64,000 bases of DNA from a candidate division LCP-89 bacterium B3_LCP (GTDB taxonomy: Bacteria; Electryoneota; B3-LCP). Shown in pieces: positions 15,489-23,798 of this stretch (positions are counted from its first letter, which is position 1; each line of letters begins with the position of its first letter). The notes below the pieces were generated by a model. It worked only from the letters and a program-made list of their open reading frames with translations. It was not told where the DNA came from and searched no databases. The position numbers and the translations under genes were made by a program. The stretch is taken from assembly GCA_005223185.1 (NCBI GenBank), contig NJBN01000003.1:62001-126000 (forward strand), written 5' to 3'.

Positions 15489-16706
15489 TTACTCCTCCGG
15501 TGGAAGGGGAATCTCACCCGGCAGAACGGCTGTAATGCCCCTCTTATTGCGCAAATCTTCGATTTTGCGTAATGGCACTTCAAGCTTGTTGCGGCGCGTG
15601 GTTACCAATTTATCATATTCATTCTTCGCATCTTCTAAACGCTTGCCCATCATTTCCATGCGTGCTACGTATTCGTTCCATTGCTTATTGAAGGAACCCA
15701 GCAGAGATAAAATCTCATGTGAAGTCTGTTCTAAGTTGAAATTATCCACTGCCTGACGAATGACGGCTAAAACTGCAAATAGGGTAACTGGCGAGCAGAA
15801 CACTACATGCTGTTTTAATCCTTCATCCAAAATATTACGATCCTGTTCATGGATAAAAGCGTAAACCTGTTCGTTGGGGATGAAAAGCAGGACATAATCC
15901 ACCGTATTTTCGGCGGGATTGATATATTCCCTGCCAGCAACTTCCTTTATTCTGTTTTTCACGTCACGCAGGAATTGTTTTCTAAATTCCTCTGCGTTGT
16001 GAGAATCACCGCTTGATTCAGCTTCGAGAAATTTCAAATAATTATCCAAGGGAAATTTCACATCCATATTGATGATCTGATTTTGAGGCAGGAAGAAGGT
16101 GAAATCCGGACGTTTTCCGGTGGATTCCATAGTCATCTGCTTGCGGTAGTTGACGTTTTCAATGAAACCCGCCACGCGCAGAACGTCTTCAGCCATGCGT
16201 TCGCCCCACTGACCGCGCACTTTACTGCTTGCCAAAGCTTCCTTCAACTGACCCGTAGTATCCATCAGTCTGGCTGTCTGTTCACTGGCGACGCGCAACT
16301 GCCTGTCAAGCTGCCCAAACTTTTCCACCCGGTCATTTTCCAAATCCTTCATCAAGCGGCCGACTTTATCCAGTTCCCCGGTCATGCTCTTCAACTGCTG
16401 ATCGATCAGGGATTTCTTGGATTCCAGTTCTTTCGATCCGGCTTGGGTTTGGATTTCCAGGGTTCCTTTGGCTAATTTGAGGAACTCTTCGGTTGACTTT
16501 GACAGCGCTTCTAAAGAGAGGCTGCCGAAACTCGATTTAACGGATTCGATCACCTGTTCAACTTGTTGTTGACGCTGGGAATCGGTTTCACGGTACATCT
16601 CAGCGGCTAATTCTCTGGCGTTCTTGGAATGGATGATTTTCAGCAGAAATGCAGCGCTGATGCCTAAGATGAAGCCGACGACCAAGGTTATGATGGCTAA
16701 GGTCAT
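15489..16706 (-). CDS. rmuC: DNA recombination protein RmuC
   Basis: The 405-residue protein has an N-terminal membrane segment (about residues 3-24), a long coiled coil (about 30-160, ending near LKEALASSKVRGQWGE) and the RmuC nuclease-like domain with FTFFLPQNQIINMDVKFPLDNY, YINPAENTVDYVLLFIPNEQVYAFIHE and VVFCSPVTLFAVL. RmuC-family proteins limit inversions at short inverted repeats, which fits a genome full of palindromes. It lies upstream of the nucleosidase gene on the same strand. Confidence 0.93.
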   Translation of the reverse strand: MTLAIITLVVGFILGISAAFLLKIIHSKNARELAAEMYRETDSQRQQQVEQVIESVKSSFGSLSLEALSKSTEEFLKLAKGTLEIQTQAGSKELESKKSLIDQQLKSMTGELDKVGRLMKDLENDRVEKFGQLDRQLRVASEQTARLMDTTGQLKEALASSKVRGQWGERMAEDVLRVAGFIENVNYRKQMTMESTGKRPDFTFFLPQNQIINMDVKFPLDNYLKFLEAESSGDSHNAEEFRKQFLRDVKNRIKEVAGREYINPAENTVDYVLLFIPNEQVYAFIHEQDRNILDEGLKQHVVFCSPVTLFAVLAVIRQAVDNFNLEQTSHEILSLLGSFNKQWNEYVARMEMMGKRLEDAKNEYDKLVTTRRNKLEVPLRKIEDLRNKRGITAVLPGEIPLPPEE

Positions 16707-16784
16707 GGTTGGTCAACTAAAGTTTAAATTGAGATTGCTTCGGGCTTCGCCCTCGCAATGACGGGAAAATAGGTAACTCTATCA

Positions 16785-17117
16785 TTATTTTAAATACTGA
16801 GAAGCTAATATGCCTATCAACATCGCAAATAGGATGCTCAACAAGGTGCCTATCAGGTAGTATTCTGCAAATTCGCGGTCCTTCAGTTCCTCAAAGCGAG
16901 CTATGGATTTAGCGGTAAAGATCAGTACCAGCGCAGTGTATTCACCCAACAGGACGAAGGTCAGAACGAAGATGCGCTCTAAAATGCCGATAATGGTACC
17001 TGCACCCTTTAAACCGCCGCGAAAATCTCGCCGATGCCGGTGGAGCAGTAACCGGACGAAGAGATGACCGAAGATTATGGTAGCGAAATATGATATGGTG
17101 TAGATTAGCAAATCCAT
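16785..17117 (-). CDS. DUF3307-like membrane protein
   Basis: The 110-residue protein has three or four membrane helices. Its sequence GILERIFVLTFVLLGEYTALVLIFTAKSIARFEELKDREFAEYYLIGTLLS (read in parts) matches the C-terminal half of DUF3307 proteins, which are often encoded next to SatD. The N-terminal half of the usual DUF3307 protein is missing, so this is a short version. SatD is encoded just upstream, and a 26-bp palindrome lies between them. Function unknown. Confidence 0.7.
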   Translation of the reverse strand: MDLLIYTISYFATIIFGHLFVRLLLHRHRRDFRGGLKGAGTIIGILERIFVLTFVLLGEYTALVLIFTAKSIARFEELKDREFAEYYLIGTLLSILFAMLIGILASQYLK

Positions 17118-17264
17118 ATTAGATTAAAAGGCCAGGAGGTTGTTTATTGTACAATTATTCTTGTTTCTAAACTAAAACAAATGGTAAGCGATTATGTTTA
17201 CTATTCTTGGCTGTTAGTAATATTGCTTACCGTCTACCGATAAAGCAATAATTGATCACATGAT

Positions 17265-17290
17265 AATTATAGCCATATATGACTATAATT
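17265..17290. promoter_or_regulatory. Candidate operator palindrome, 26 bp
   Basis: The arms AATTATAG (17265-17272) and CTATAATT (17283-17290) flank the self-complementary core CATATATG, with one mismatched pair. It sits upstream of the DUF3307-like gene and just after the SatD gene, whose product ends in a helix-turn-helix. Confidence 0.5.
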
Positions 17291-17316
17291 TGTAATATAG
17301 CTTTGTGTGTCTATAA

Positions 17317-17943
17317 TTATTTAACTCTCAGTATTCCAGCAATATGTGTTTCAGCTTTATAAATATCCTGGTAATTCGACGCTTTCAGTATGGACGATAC
17401 AGTTGGCTGTGATATTCTAAAATTCCCCCCTAATTCTGAAAGGGTATAATCAGGATGCAGTCGGAAGCAATTCACGATCTCTTTCTGTCGATCAGTCCAA
17501 GAACTTTCTATCGTCCAAATCAACATGAGAATTATATTTATGGTTTCATCGGCATGATTTTTTTGATTCTGGGATTTGAAAATCAGTGAAAGTTCTTGAT
17601 TCTTGCATTCTTCCAGAGCTTCTCTGGCTCTGTAGAATGCCGATCCCCGCAGACCTTTATCGTCATCCTGCGACTTCTCAATTTCACCGATGCCCATACC
17701 ACAGTAGATTTGTACAGGCAGACTGGCTTTGATGAATGTGTAAACATCAAAAGCACGTTCGGGCGTCCTTAGAGCACCCTGGAACTCATCGCCGATGGTC
17801 GGATTGAATTCGATTAGTATCTCTTCGGAGTAACGGCGATTGACTTCCTGCAGGATTTCCGTCAACTTCTGGAAGGTCTCGGGCCAGTTGTCAAGGTCTC
17901 TGGAACCCTTTATATCACCGATTATGGCGCAGTGTTTTGACAT
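17317..17943 (-). CDS. SatD family protein with C-terminal HTH
   Basis: The 208-residue protein opens MSKHCAIIGDIKGSRDL, the typical start of SatD proteins, continues with IEFNPTIGDEFQGAL and GMGIGEIE, and ends with a helix-turn-helix (LSELGGNFRISQPTVSSILKA, about 170-190). ATG 17943 is preferred over 17994 because it starts the conserved part and lies 5 bases after the stop of the ORF6N gene. SatD-like proteins occur in acid-tolerance and phage-related loci; biochemical function is not established. The HTH suggests it regulates DNA, maybe its DUF3307-like neighbour. Confidence 0.8.
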   Translation of the reverse strand: MSKHCAIIGDIKGSRDLDNWPETFQKLTEILQEVNRRYSEEILIEFNPTIGDEFQGALRTPERAFDVYTFIKASLPVQIYCGMGIGEIEKSQDDDKGLRGSAFYRAREALEECKNQELSLIFKSQNQKNHADETINIILMLIWTIESSWTDRQKEIVNCFRLHPDYTLSELGGNFRISQPTVSSILKASNYQDIYKAETHIAGILRVK

Positions 17944-17947
17944 GATG

Positions 17948-18490
17948 TTAATTTTTCCTGGGATTTTTCGCTTTTTTTCCAACGACAAATCCAACCTTTC
18001 CGATTTTCTTTGTGCTTGGCGGAGTCATTAGTTCGCGAATTGCATCAAAAACAATCTTGAACTGAGCGTCGTATTTCTTCTCCATCTCATCGAGTTTACG
18101 AGATAAATCCTTATGTGCAGCTAAAATTCCCCTCAGCTTCACGAACGCCCGCACAATCAAAATGTTGACCTGGACGGCTTTTTCACTGCGAAGCACGCTG
18201 GACAGCATGGCGACGCCCTGTTCGGTGAAGGCACGCGGCAGTTTACGGGTACCACCCCAGTTTGATGTTCCAAAATGGAATATCAAGTTGTCGAACTCCT
18301 GCTTGTTCAACTGAAACATAAAATCCTGCGGAAAACGGTTGATATTACGAGTAACAGCCTTGTTCAAGTTGCCAGTAGTCACACCGTAAAGGTCCGCCAG
18401 ATCACGATCCAGCATCACCTTCTGCCCACGGATCAGCAGGATTTTGTTCTCGATGCGCTCGATGGGGATGAGGTTAGGCATGGGCACCAC
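17948..18490 (-). CDS. ORF6N domain (phage antirepressor-like) protein
   Basis: The 180-residue protein is an ORF6N domain protein: [55 protein letters not shown], followed by a helical tail ([20 protein letters not shown]) and a basic C-terminus. ORF6N domains are found in phage antirepressors and are thought to bind DNA. The codons for LIFHFGTS (18262-18286) form a palindrome that recurs upstream of the gene. It is followed by SatD with a 4-base gap, so the two are likely co-transcribed. Confidence 0.85.
   Translation of the reverse strand: MVPMPNLIPIERIENKILLIRGQKVMLDRDLADLYGVTTGNLNKAVTRNINRFPQDFMFQLNKQEFDNLIFHFGTSNWGGTRKLPRAFTEQGVAMLSSVLRSEKAVQVNILIVRAFVKLRGILAAHKDLSRKLDEMEKKYDAQFKIVFDAIRELMTPPSTKKIGKVGFVVGKKAKNPRKN
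18262..18286. repeat. Palindrome inside the ORF6N coding region
   Basis: Arms TTGATGTTCCA and TGGAATATCAA around a 3-base centre, encoding LIFHFGTS on the minus strand. It matches 18498-18522 except for one central base. Confidence 0.8.
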
Positions 18491-18497
18491 TCAATGT

Positions 18498-18623
18498 TTG
18501 ATGTTCCAGAATGGAATATCAAGATACTTCATTGTTTTCAAAATCACGAGTTGTGATCTTAAAGATGGTAGTTTTGAGGTGCTAAAATGGAACCTCAAGA
18601 TCACAATTTGTGATTATAGATCT
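18498..18623. promoter_or_regulatory. Two-unit palindrome array upstream of the ORF6N gene
   Basis: Unit one has the palindrome TTGATGTTCCA/TGGAATATCAA (18498-18522) and then ATCACGAGTTGTGAT (18543-18557). Unit two has TTGAGGTGCTA/TGGAACCTCAA (18574-18598) and then ATCACAATTTGTGAT. The array lies directly upstream of ATG 18490 and may be an operator; the first palindrome is nearly identical to one inside the gene. Confidence 0.6.
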
Positions 18624-18660
18624 TCTAATACATACATGCTAAATATGTGGAATCAACTCA

Positions 18661-19230
18661 GTCCCCCCGGGAATGAATTCCCGGGCTACAATCCTTCAGT
18701 CCGCCATTCAGCGGACGTAAAAAAGCGGTTAGCCATGCTGCGAAGAGAATTCATGTTTGAGAAGTAAAATTCTCATCTCTTCTTCGTAGGTCATTTTCTG
18801 ATGGTGATCTAATTGATTTTCGATATAGGATTTTACCTGGGTGTGAAGTGATCTGCTAACGCTGAAAGCACCATAACCACCTTGCCATGCGAAATCTATC
18901 ATATAATCAAATTCCTGATGTATCCACCGGGAAGAAGCACCCTTGAATATTTTGACCGTTTGTGAAACAGACATTGTTGAAGGTATAGAAACCAACAAAT
19001 GGACATGGTCTTCTATCCCGCCAACAGCGAACAAACCGATGTGATGATCCCGAGCTAGAGCTCCAAAGTAGGGATACAATCGATCACGCAGAGCAGGACT
19101 AATTATCGGCGCTCGTTCTTTGGTGGCAAATACCACGTGACAAATACAACTTATAAAGGTGTGTGCCATTAAGAGCGTCCTACTTTAGTTGGACTGCAGG
19201 GGTTTAGCCCGGGAATTCATTCCCGGGGTA
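18661..19230 (-). mobile_element. REP transposase unit bounded by inverted REP-like repeats
   Basis: The left end (18661-18724) has CCCGGGAATGAATTCCCGGG followed by a second stem GTCCGCCATTCAGCGGAC. The right end (19173-19230) is the same two-palindrome layout in inverted orientation. The transposase gene lies between them. A solitary copy is at 20008-20064. Confidence 0.7.
18729..19169 (-). CDS. IS200/IS605-like Y1 transposase (RAYT-type)
   Basis: The 146-residue protein is a Y1 HUH transposase: HVVFATKERAP, the HUH motif in GGIEDHVHLLVSIP (His-Val-His near residues 57-59), FKGASSRWIHQEF, and QVKSYIENQLDHHQ with the likely catalytic Tyr. The ends are REP-like palindromes in inverted orientation, so it fits REP-associated tyrosine transposases, which move or maintain REP sequences by single-strand cutting. 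The protein is full length and motifs are intact. Confidence 0.9.
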   Translation of the reverse strand: MAHTFISCICHVVFATKERAPIISPALRDRLYPYFGALARDHHIGLFAVGGIEDHVHLLVSIPSTMSVSQTVKIFKGASSRWIHQEFDYMIDFAWQGGYGAFSVSRSLHTQVKSYIENQLDHHQKMTYEEEMRILLLKHEFSSQHG

Positions 19231-19231
19231 T

Positions 19232-19960
19232 TTAAAGATTCAATTTACCTCTATCGCCAAGTTCTTTTGCGTATTTTGCATAGAATTCATTAGATGCGCC
19301 CAGATCGGACATGATTGGCAATGTTCCATCTTCCCGAAGGAAGCACTTATGGAATGGGAAACTGTCTGAGTGCTTAGAGGTAATATAATGCCAAAATAGA
19401 CCATTAAGGTTGAACCTGTACCCACGAAATGATTCCATGCGGAATTTCTCAGGGGGAAGAATTACATCATGTTGTTGGCGCATTTGTTTATTCTCTGGAA
19501 AAATAATCAGACATCCATATTCATAATGTCTACCTGGACTATCGGCTAAGAGCATCTTCCGAATATGTTCCTCATGTGGCGAAGATGAAAGATCAACATG
19601 TTTGAACTCTATTAAATTGCTGACACTCGATCTCCAAAGTAGCGATAGTTGAAAAAGTTTAAATTTATTGTATTCTACACCTTGAAAGATTGTAGCATTA
19701 TCAAAATACTCAGGTTTAGTCGATCTCTGGAATATTAATCTTGATACATAGTCTTCCCATTTACCAATTTTATTACTATCACATTCCTCACAAAGCAATC
19801 TCTCCTTTAGTCCCTTTTGAAGTGTTCTACTATTTTCGTTCGGATCAGTTGAAGTCCTAATAAATCTATGCTTCTCATCATAAAGAGGCTTATACATAAA
19901 CTCTGGGATGATATGAGAATTCACAAGTTTACGCTCATTTTGGCATAGTTTACATACCAT
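19232..19960 (-). CDS. Zinc-ribbon/HNH-like protein with SHIIPEF motif
   Basis: The 242-residue protein begins MVCKLCQNERKLVNSHIIPEF and has LLCEECDSNKIGKWE about 50 residues later. Two CxxC pairs and the intervening SH form an HNH-like zinc site, a layout seen in phage- and defence-linked proteins of unknown activity. The rest is unassigned. ATG 19960 is chosen since it opens the motif; an earlier start at 19996 adds 12 residues. It is encoded just outside the right end of the REP transposase unit and its product is probably cytoplasmic. Confidence 0.6.
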   Translation of the reverse strand: MVCKLCQNERKLVNSHIIPEFMYKPLYDEKHRFIRTSTDPNENSRTLQKGLKERLLCEECDSNKIGKWEDYVSRLIFQRSTKPEYFDNATIFQGVEYNKFKLFQLSLLWRSSVSNLIEFKHVDLSSSPHEEHIRKMLLADSPGRHYEYGCLIIFPENKQMRQQHDVILPPEKFRMESFRGYRFNLNGLFWHYITSKHSDSFPFHKCFLREDGTLPIMSDLGASNEFYAKYAKELGDRGKLNL

Positions 19961-20007
19961 ATAAAATCCCTTCCATTCGTAATGAAATATATTCACAGAT
20001 CACAATT

Positions 20008-20064
20008 CCCCCCGGGAATAAATTCCCGGGTTACAATCCTTCAGTCCCTTAAGGGACGTAAAAA
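20008..20064. repeat. Solitary REP-like double palindrome
   Basis: CCCGGGAATAAATTCCCGGG followed by CAATCCTTCAGTCC and CTTAAGGGACGTAAAA, matching the left end of the transposase unit at 18661-18724. It lies between the stop of the POT transporter gene and the SHIIPEF gene. Confidence 0.75.
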
Positions 20065-20065
20065 C

Positions 20066-21835
20066 CTACACCATCTCCTTCCCCTTCTTCATCTTTCTGA
20101 TGATCAGGCGGTCGTAGAGCACCAGGATGAAAGCTGTGAAGAAGCCCAGAATGGCGAAGATGATCCACATGATGTCAGGGCGCTGGAGGTCGCGGGCTAA
20201 GCTGCCGTATAACTGCCCGGAAAGGATGCCTCCGAAGAGGTTACCAAGCGCTACCGCCCAGAAGTAGTAACCCATATATAGCGCTTTCTTGTCCATGGGA
20301 GCGATCCTGCCGATGTATTCCTGGCTCTTGGGGGAAGCCATCATTTCACCGAAAGCGAAGATAATGATGGCGAAAACCACCGGCCAGCCGTTGTGCAGCC
20401 AAGCGGTAACTCCTATGCCGATGGAAGCAACCACTACGCCTCCCACCATGGCATTGAACGGGTTCCAGCGGGCGATAATATAGGATACGATAATCTGGCA
20501 GAGAACAATCGCCGTTGCGTCAAACTTAATCAGATATTCCGGGTTGACCTGACGACCGATGGAGATCAATTCATTTGCCAGTAAGGTGAATTGACCTGAA
20601 GTCAGCGTTGCGCCGCTGTTGATACCATGCTGAATGAGGATGGTGCCTAACTGCGCTTCATCTATACGTATGCGGGCGGCTAACAGAGCATGGTAAAGTT
20701 CACTGACCGTACCGGAAAAATCGGTCTGAGACAGTATGGCGCCAGCCTGCGGGATATGATCCTTGATGACGGCTACGATAATATCCGGATTGATGGTTGA
20801 CATCCAACTGAAGAAGCCCCACCAGGAAGCCAGCATATCCTGGGTATTGACAAAGTCGCGGATGTATTCCGGCATGGTGATCCAGATCTGGTTGAAGGAG
20901 GTCCAGAAACCGGACAGGATGAGCAGGTAGAGGGCGAAGCGCCAGTTGCCAAGCTTCATCGGAGGAAGAAATGCTTTTTTACCCATTTTACGCAGGGGAA
21001 TATCTATCATAAGGTTAGCGGCTAACCAGATGGGGACTAAATAAACAACCGTTTTCCAGGTGAGCCAACCCTGGCTGCCCAGCATGAGGAGAACAAGAAT
21101 GGTAAATGCGGTCAGGAAGAAGCGAGTGTTGCCTAAGACTTCCACCATGTCGGTGAACACCATTTTCATGGATCGTTTTTTTGCCGAAGCCGCTTCGGTC
21201 GTGGGTTCTTTGTAGAATAATAACAGCCAGATGAAATTAACTCCGATGGCGGCGGTGGAAGCGTAAAACATGTAATCCCAGGAGAAACCGCGCAGTTTGC
21301 CGACAATTAGCGGGCCAATAACCGCTCCGACGTTGACCATCATGTAGAATATTCCGAAGCCCATGGCGCTGTTCTTCTCAGTAGTAACGCGGGCGATGGT
21401 TCCGGTGACAACCGGTTTGAAAGTGGCAGCTCCGACGGCTAACATCAGGAAGGTGAAGAAGAAGACTTCATAGGTGTGAACCTGCCCTAACAGGAAATAG
21501 GAAGGCACCATTATGGTATATGCCACGAAGAAGGTCTTCTTATAGCCGAACCTGTCACCTAAGGCTCCAGTCAGGACGGGGAGCAGGTAGAGGATGAAGG
21601 GGATAACCGCTTGCAACGTCCCTCTCTGTTCGGATGTGAAACCTAAGCCGCCTTCGGCGACGGACGCGGTAATATAGAGCGATGATACAGAGAAGAAGCC
21701 GTACCACGCCATCCGCTCGAAGATCTCCATGGTGTTGGCGATCCAGAAGGAGGTGGGGTAAGAAGCTACTAACTTTAAAAATCTGCTGATGGGGTTTCCG
21801 TTTGGCGCTTCGAGGGATGGTGCAGTACTCATCAT
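20066..21835 (-). CDS. POT/PTR family peptide transporter
   Basis: The 589-residue membrane protein has about 14 helices and reads as a proton-coupled oligopeptide transporter of the MFS: FWIANTMEIFERMAWYGFFSVSSLYI with the family ERM-Y signature near residue 40, GALGDRFGYKKTF between helices, FGIFYMMVNVGAVIGPLIVGKLR (the second PTR2 signature, in parts) and a C-terminal GYYFWAVALGNLFGG. A loop insertion of about 100 residues lies near the centre (about 330-430). It would import di- and tripeptides, matching the secreted peptidases nearby. Confidence 0.85.
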   Translation of the reverse strand: MMSTAPSLEAPNGNPISRFLKLVASYPTSFWIANTMEIFERMAWYGFFSVSSLYITASVAEGGLGFTSEQRGTLQAVIPFILYLLPVLTGALGDRFGYKKTFFVAYTIMVPSYFLLGQVHTYEVFFFTFLMLAVGAATFKPVVTGTIARVTTEKNSAMGFGIFYMMVNVGAVIGPLIVGKLRGFSWDYMFYASTAAIGVNFIWLLLFYKEPTTEAASAKKRSMKMVFTDMVEVLGNTRFFLTAFTILVLLMLGSQGWLTWKTVVYLVPIWLAANLMIDIPLRKMGKKAFLPPMKLGNWRFALYLLILSGFWTSFNQIWITMPEYIRDFVNTQDMLASWWGFFSWMSTINPDIIVAVIKDHIPQAGAILSQTDFSGTVSELYHALLAARIRIDEAQLGTILIQHGINSGATLTSGQFTLLANELISIGRQVNPEYLIKFDATAIVLCQIIVSYIIARWNPFNAMVGGVVVASIGIGVTAWLHNGWPVVFAIIIFAFGEMMASPKSQEYIGRIAPMDKKALYMGYYFWAVALGNLFGGILSGQLYGSLARDLQRPDIMWIIFAILGFFTAFILVLYDRLIIRKMKKGKEMV

Positions 21836-22089
21836 GGCGGTTGTATCTCCGGCAAGTTAGGATTCGTGGTCGGAATTATTCACAAAAATATACGGAAAGC
21901 GGGGGTTAAATGCAAGGGGAAAGGAGGCGGAGTGGGGAATTTAGAATGTAGAATTTTGAATGGGGAATTTTGAATTAGGAAATGAAAACAGCGTCTGATT
22001 CTGGACAAGCCAGAATGACGCTGTTAAAGTCCTGAACCGCAGATCCGCCAGAGGCGGACAAGTTCCACTGATTACGCTGATTTCACAGA

Positions 22090-23538
22090 TTATTTCATCA
22101 ACACCAGCTTCTGCGTTTGGGTGAAGTCTCCGGTGGTTATGCGGGCGAAGTAGATTCCGGAGGATAGATCGCCAGCGTTAAAGGGAGCCTGGTACGATCC
22201 GGGAGCCAGCCATTTGTCAGCCAGCGTAGTGACGAGGTTACCCTGAATATCATACACTGATATTTTGACACTTCCTGCAACCGGCAGCGAGAAACTGATG
22301 GTAGTGGTGGGATTGAAAGGGTTAGGGAAGGAGTGAAGGAGGGAATAGGTCAGCGGCTGCGGTTGATCCAAATTGATGACACCGGTTTCGGAATCAAGGC
22401 GAATCAGCAAGACATCAGAACCACCAGCACCATAGGAAGAGGTTGCTCCTGCGACGATATACCCGCCATCATTGGTCTGTTGAATGCTATTACCATAATC
22501 ATAGAAGCCTCCACCGATGGTTTGACTCCATAGCTCCATACCTGAAGCGTCGGTCTTGATTAGATAGAGGTCAGTACTGATAGCGCCATCAGGAGTTAAA
22601 TATCCTGTGATGATATACCCGCCATCACTGGTCTGCTGAACGCTTTTGCCCATATCTTCGCTGCTTCCGCCGAAGGTCTGACTCCATTGCTCGGTACCTG
22701 ATGCGTCGGTTTTTATTAGATATAGATCAGCATCACCAACACCATAGGAATAGGTATATCCTGCGATTATATACCCGCCGTCATCGGTCTGATGAACGCT
22801 GCTTCCAAAATCACTACTGCTTCCGCCGAAGGTCCGGGTTAATAGGGTATCACCCGAAGCGTTGGTTTTGACTAAATAGACGTCATAACTACCAGCACCG
22901 TAGGAAGAGGTCCTCCCTGCGATAACATACCCACCATCATCGGTCTGTTGAACGCTGTAACCCTTATCAGTTTCACTTCCTCCAAATGTACGACTCCATA
23001 GCAGGTTACCTGAAGCATCGGCTTTAATCAAATAGAAATCAGTATTGAAGAAGGTGATTTCAGTGTATCCTGCGATGATATATCCGCCATCAATAGTCTG
23101 TTGGACGCTGTATCCATAAACATCTCCGCTTCCACCAAAAGTTTGACTCCATTGCTCTATTCCCGAAGCGTCGGTCTTTATTAAATAGACGTCAATCTCG
23201 CCAGCGCCAAAAGATAAGGTATATCCTGTGATGATATACCCGCCATCGCTGGTCTGCTGAACGCTTTCGCCATAATCACCAGAGCTTCCACCGAAAGTTT
23301 GGGTCCATTGTTCACTACCTGAGGCATCGGTCTTGATTAAATAAACATCACTGCCGCCAGCTCCAGAAGATTCGGTACTTCCCCCGATAATGTACCCACC
23401 GTCACTGGTCTGCTGGACGCTGAAACCACCATCAGTACCACTTCCCCCGAAGGTTTGGGACCAGAGGGCAGAGGGTTGGGCAATACTGGAAACGGATAAG
23501 ATTAGTATCGAAATGATTGATATGGATAGGGCTCTCAT
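22090..23538 (-). CDS. Secreted seven-repeat propeller-like protein with T9SS sorting domain
   Basis: After a signal peptide (about 1-20, ending IAQPS) there are seven repeats of about 49 residues following WSQTFGGS..D.G.SVQQTSDGGYIIAG and DVYLIKTDASG. Seven such units would close a seven-bladed beta-propeller. The C-terminus is a T9SS type A sorting domain with FPNPFNPTTTISFSLP, VYDIQGNLVTTLAD and SGIYFARITTGDFTQTQKLVLMK read in parts. It is exported and probably displayed on the cell surface. The binding partner is unknown. The gene has a promoter-like sequence at 23570-23597 and is a paralogue of the next gene. Confidence 0.85.
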   Translation of the reverse strand: MRALSISIISILILSVSSIAQPSALWSQTFGGSGTDGGFSVQQTSDGGYIIGGSTESSGAGGSDVYLIKTDASGSEQWTQTFGGSSGDYGESVQQTSDGGYIITGYTLSFGAGEIDVYLIKTDASGIEQWSQTFGGSGDVYGYSVQQTIDGGYIIAGYTEITFFNTDFYLIKADASGNLLWSRTFGGSETDKGYSVQQTDDGGYVIAGRTSSYGAGSYDVYLVKTNASGDTLLTRTFGGSSSDFGSSVHQTDDGGYIIAGYTYSYGVGDADLYLIKTDASGTEQWSQTFGGSSEDMGKSVQQTSDGGYIITGYLTPDGAISTDLYLIKTDASGMELWSQTIGGGFYDYGNSIQQTNDGGYIVAGATSSYGAGGSDVLLIRLDSETGVINLDQPQPLTYSLLHSFPNPFNPTTTISFSLPVAGSVKISVYDIQGNLVTTLADKWLAPGSYQAPFNAGDLSSGIYFARITTGDFTQTQKLVLMK

Positions 23539-23569
23539 TTATCTTCTCCATGAATTAGATTATTGATAT

Positions 23570-23597
23570 AATATATAAGGAATTTGGTGAGGATCAA
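23570..23597 (-). promoter_or_regulatory. Promoter-like sequence for the first propeller gene
   Basis: On the minus strand TTGATC (23592-23597), 16 bases, TATATT (23570-23575). It is weaker than the other promoters of this set. Confidence 0.5.
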
Positions 23598-23719
23598 GGA
23601 GGAAATGGTGGAAATAGAGGGATTCGGGCGTTGGGGGACAGAAAGGGCGCAGCATGCTTCGCCCCTACGGTAAGATGTCGGAGTCAGGGGCGACCCCGAC
23701 TACGGGATTCGCAGAATTA

Positions 23720-23763
23720 AAAAAGATTCTTCGCCTCGCCTGCGGCGGGCTCAGAATGACATT
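23720..23763. repeat. Inverted copy of the 'TGTCATTCTGAGC' intergenic repeat
   Basis: It reads AAGATTCTTCGCCTCGCC, TGCGGCGGGC and TCAGAATGACATT, the reverse complement of the repeat within 2081-2115. It lies downstream of the second propeller gene's stop region. Confidence 0.55.
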
Positions 23764-23798
23764 TCTGTATTCTGCTCTCAGTACTCTGTGTTCTGCAT

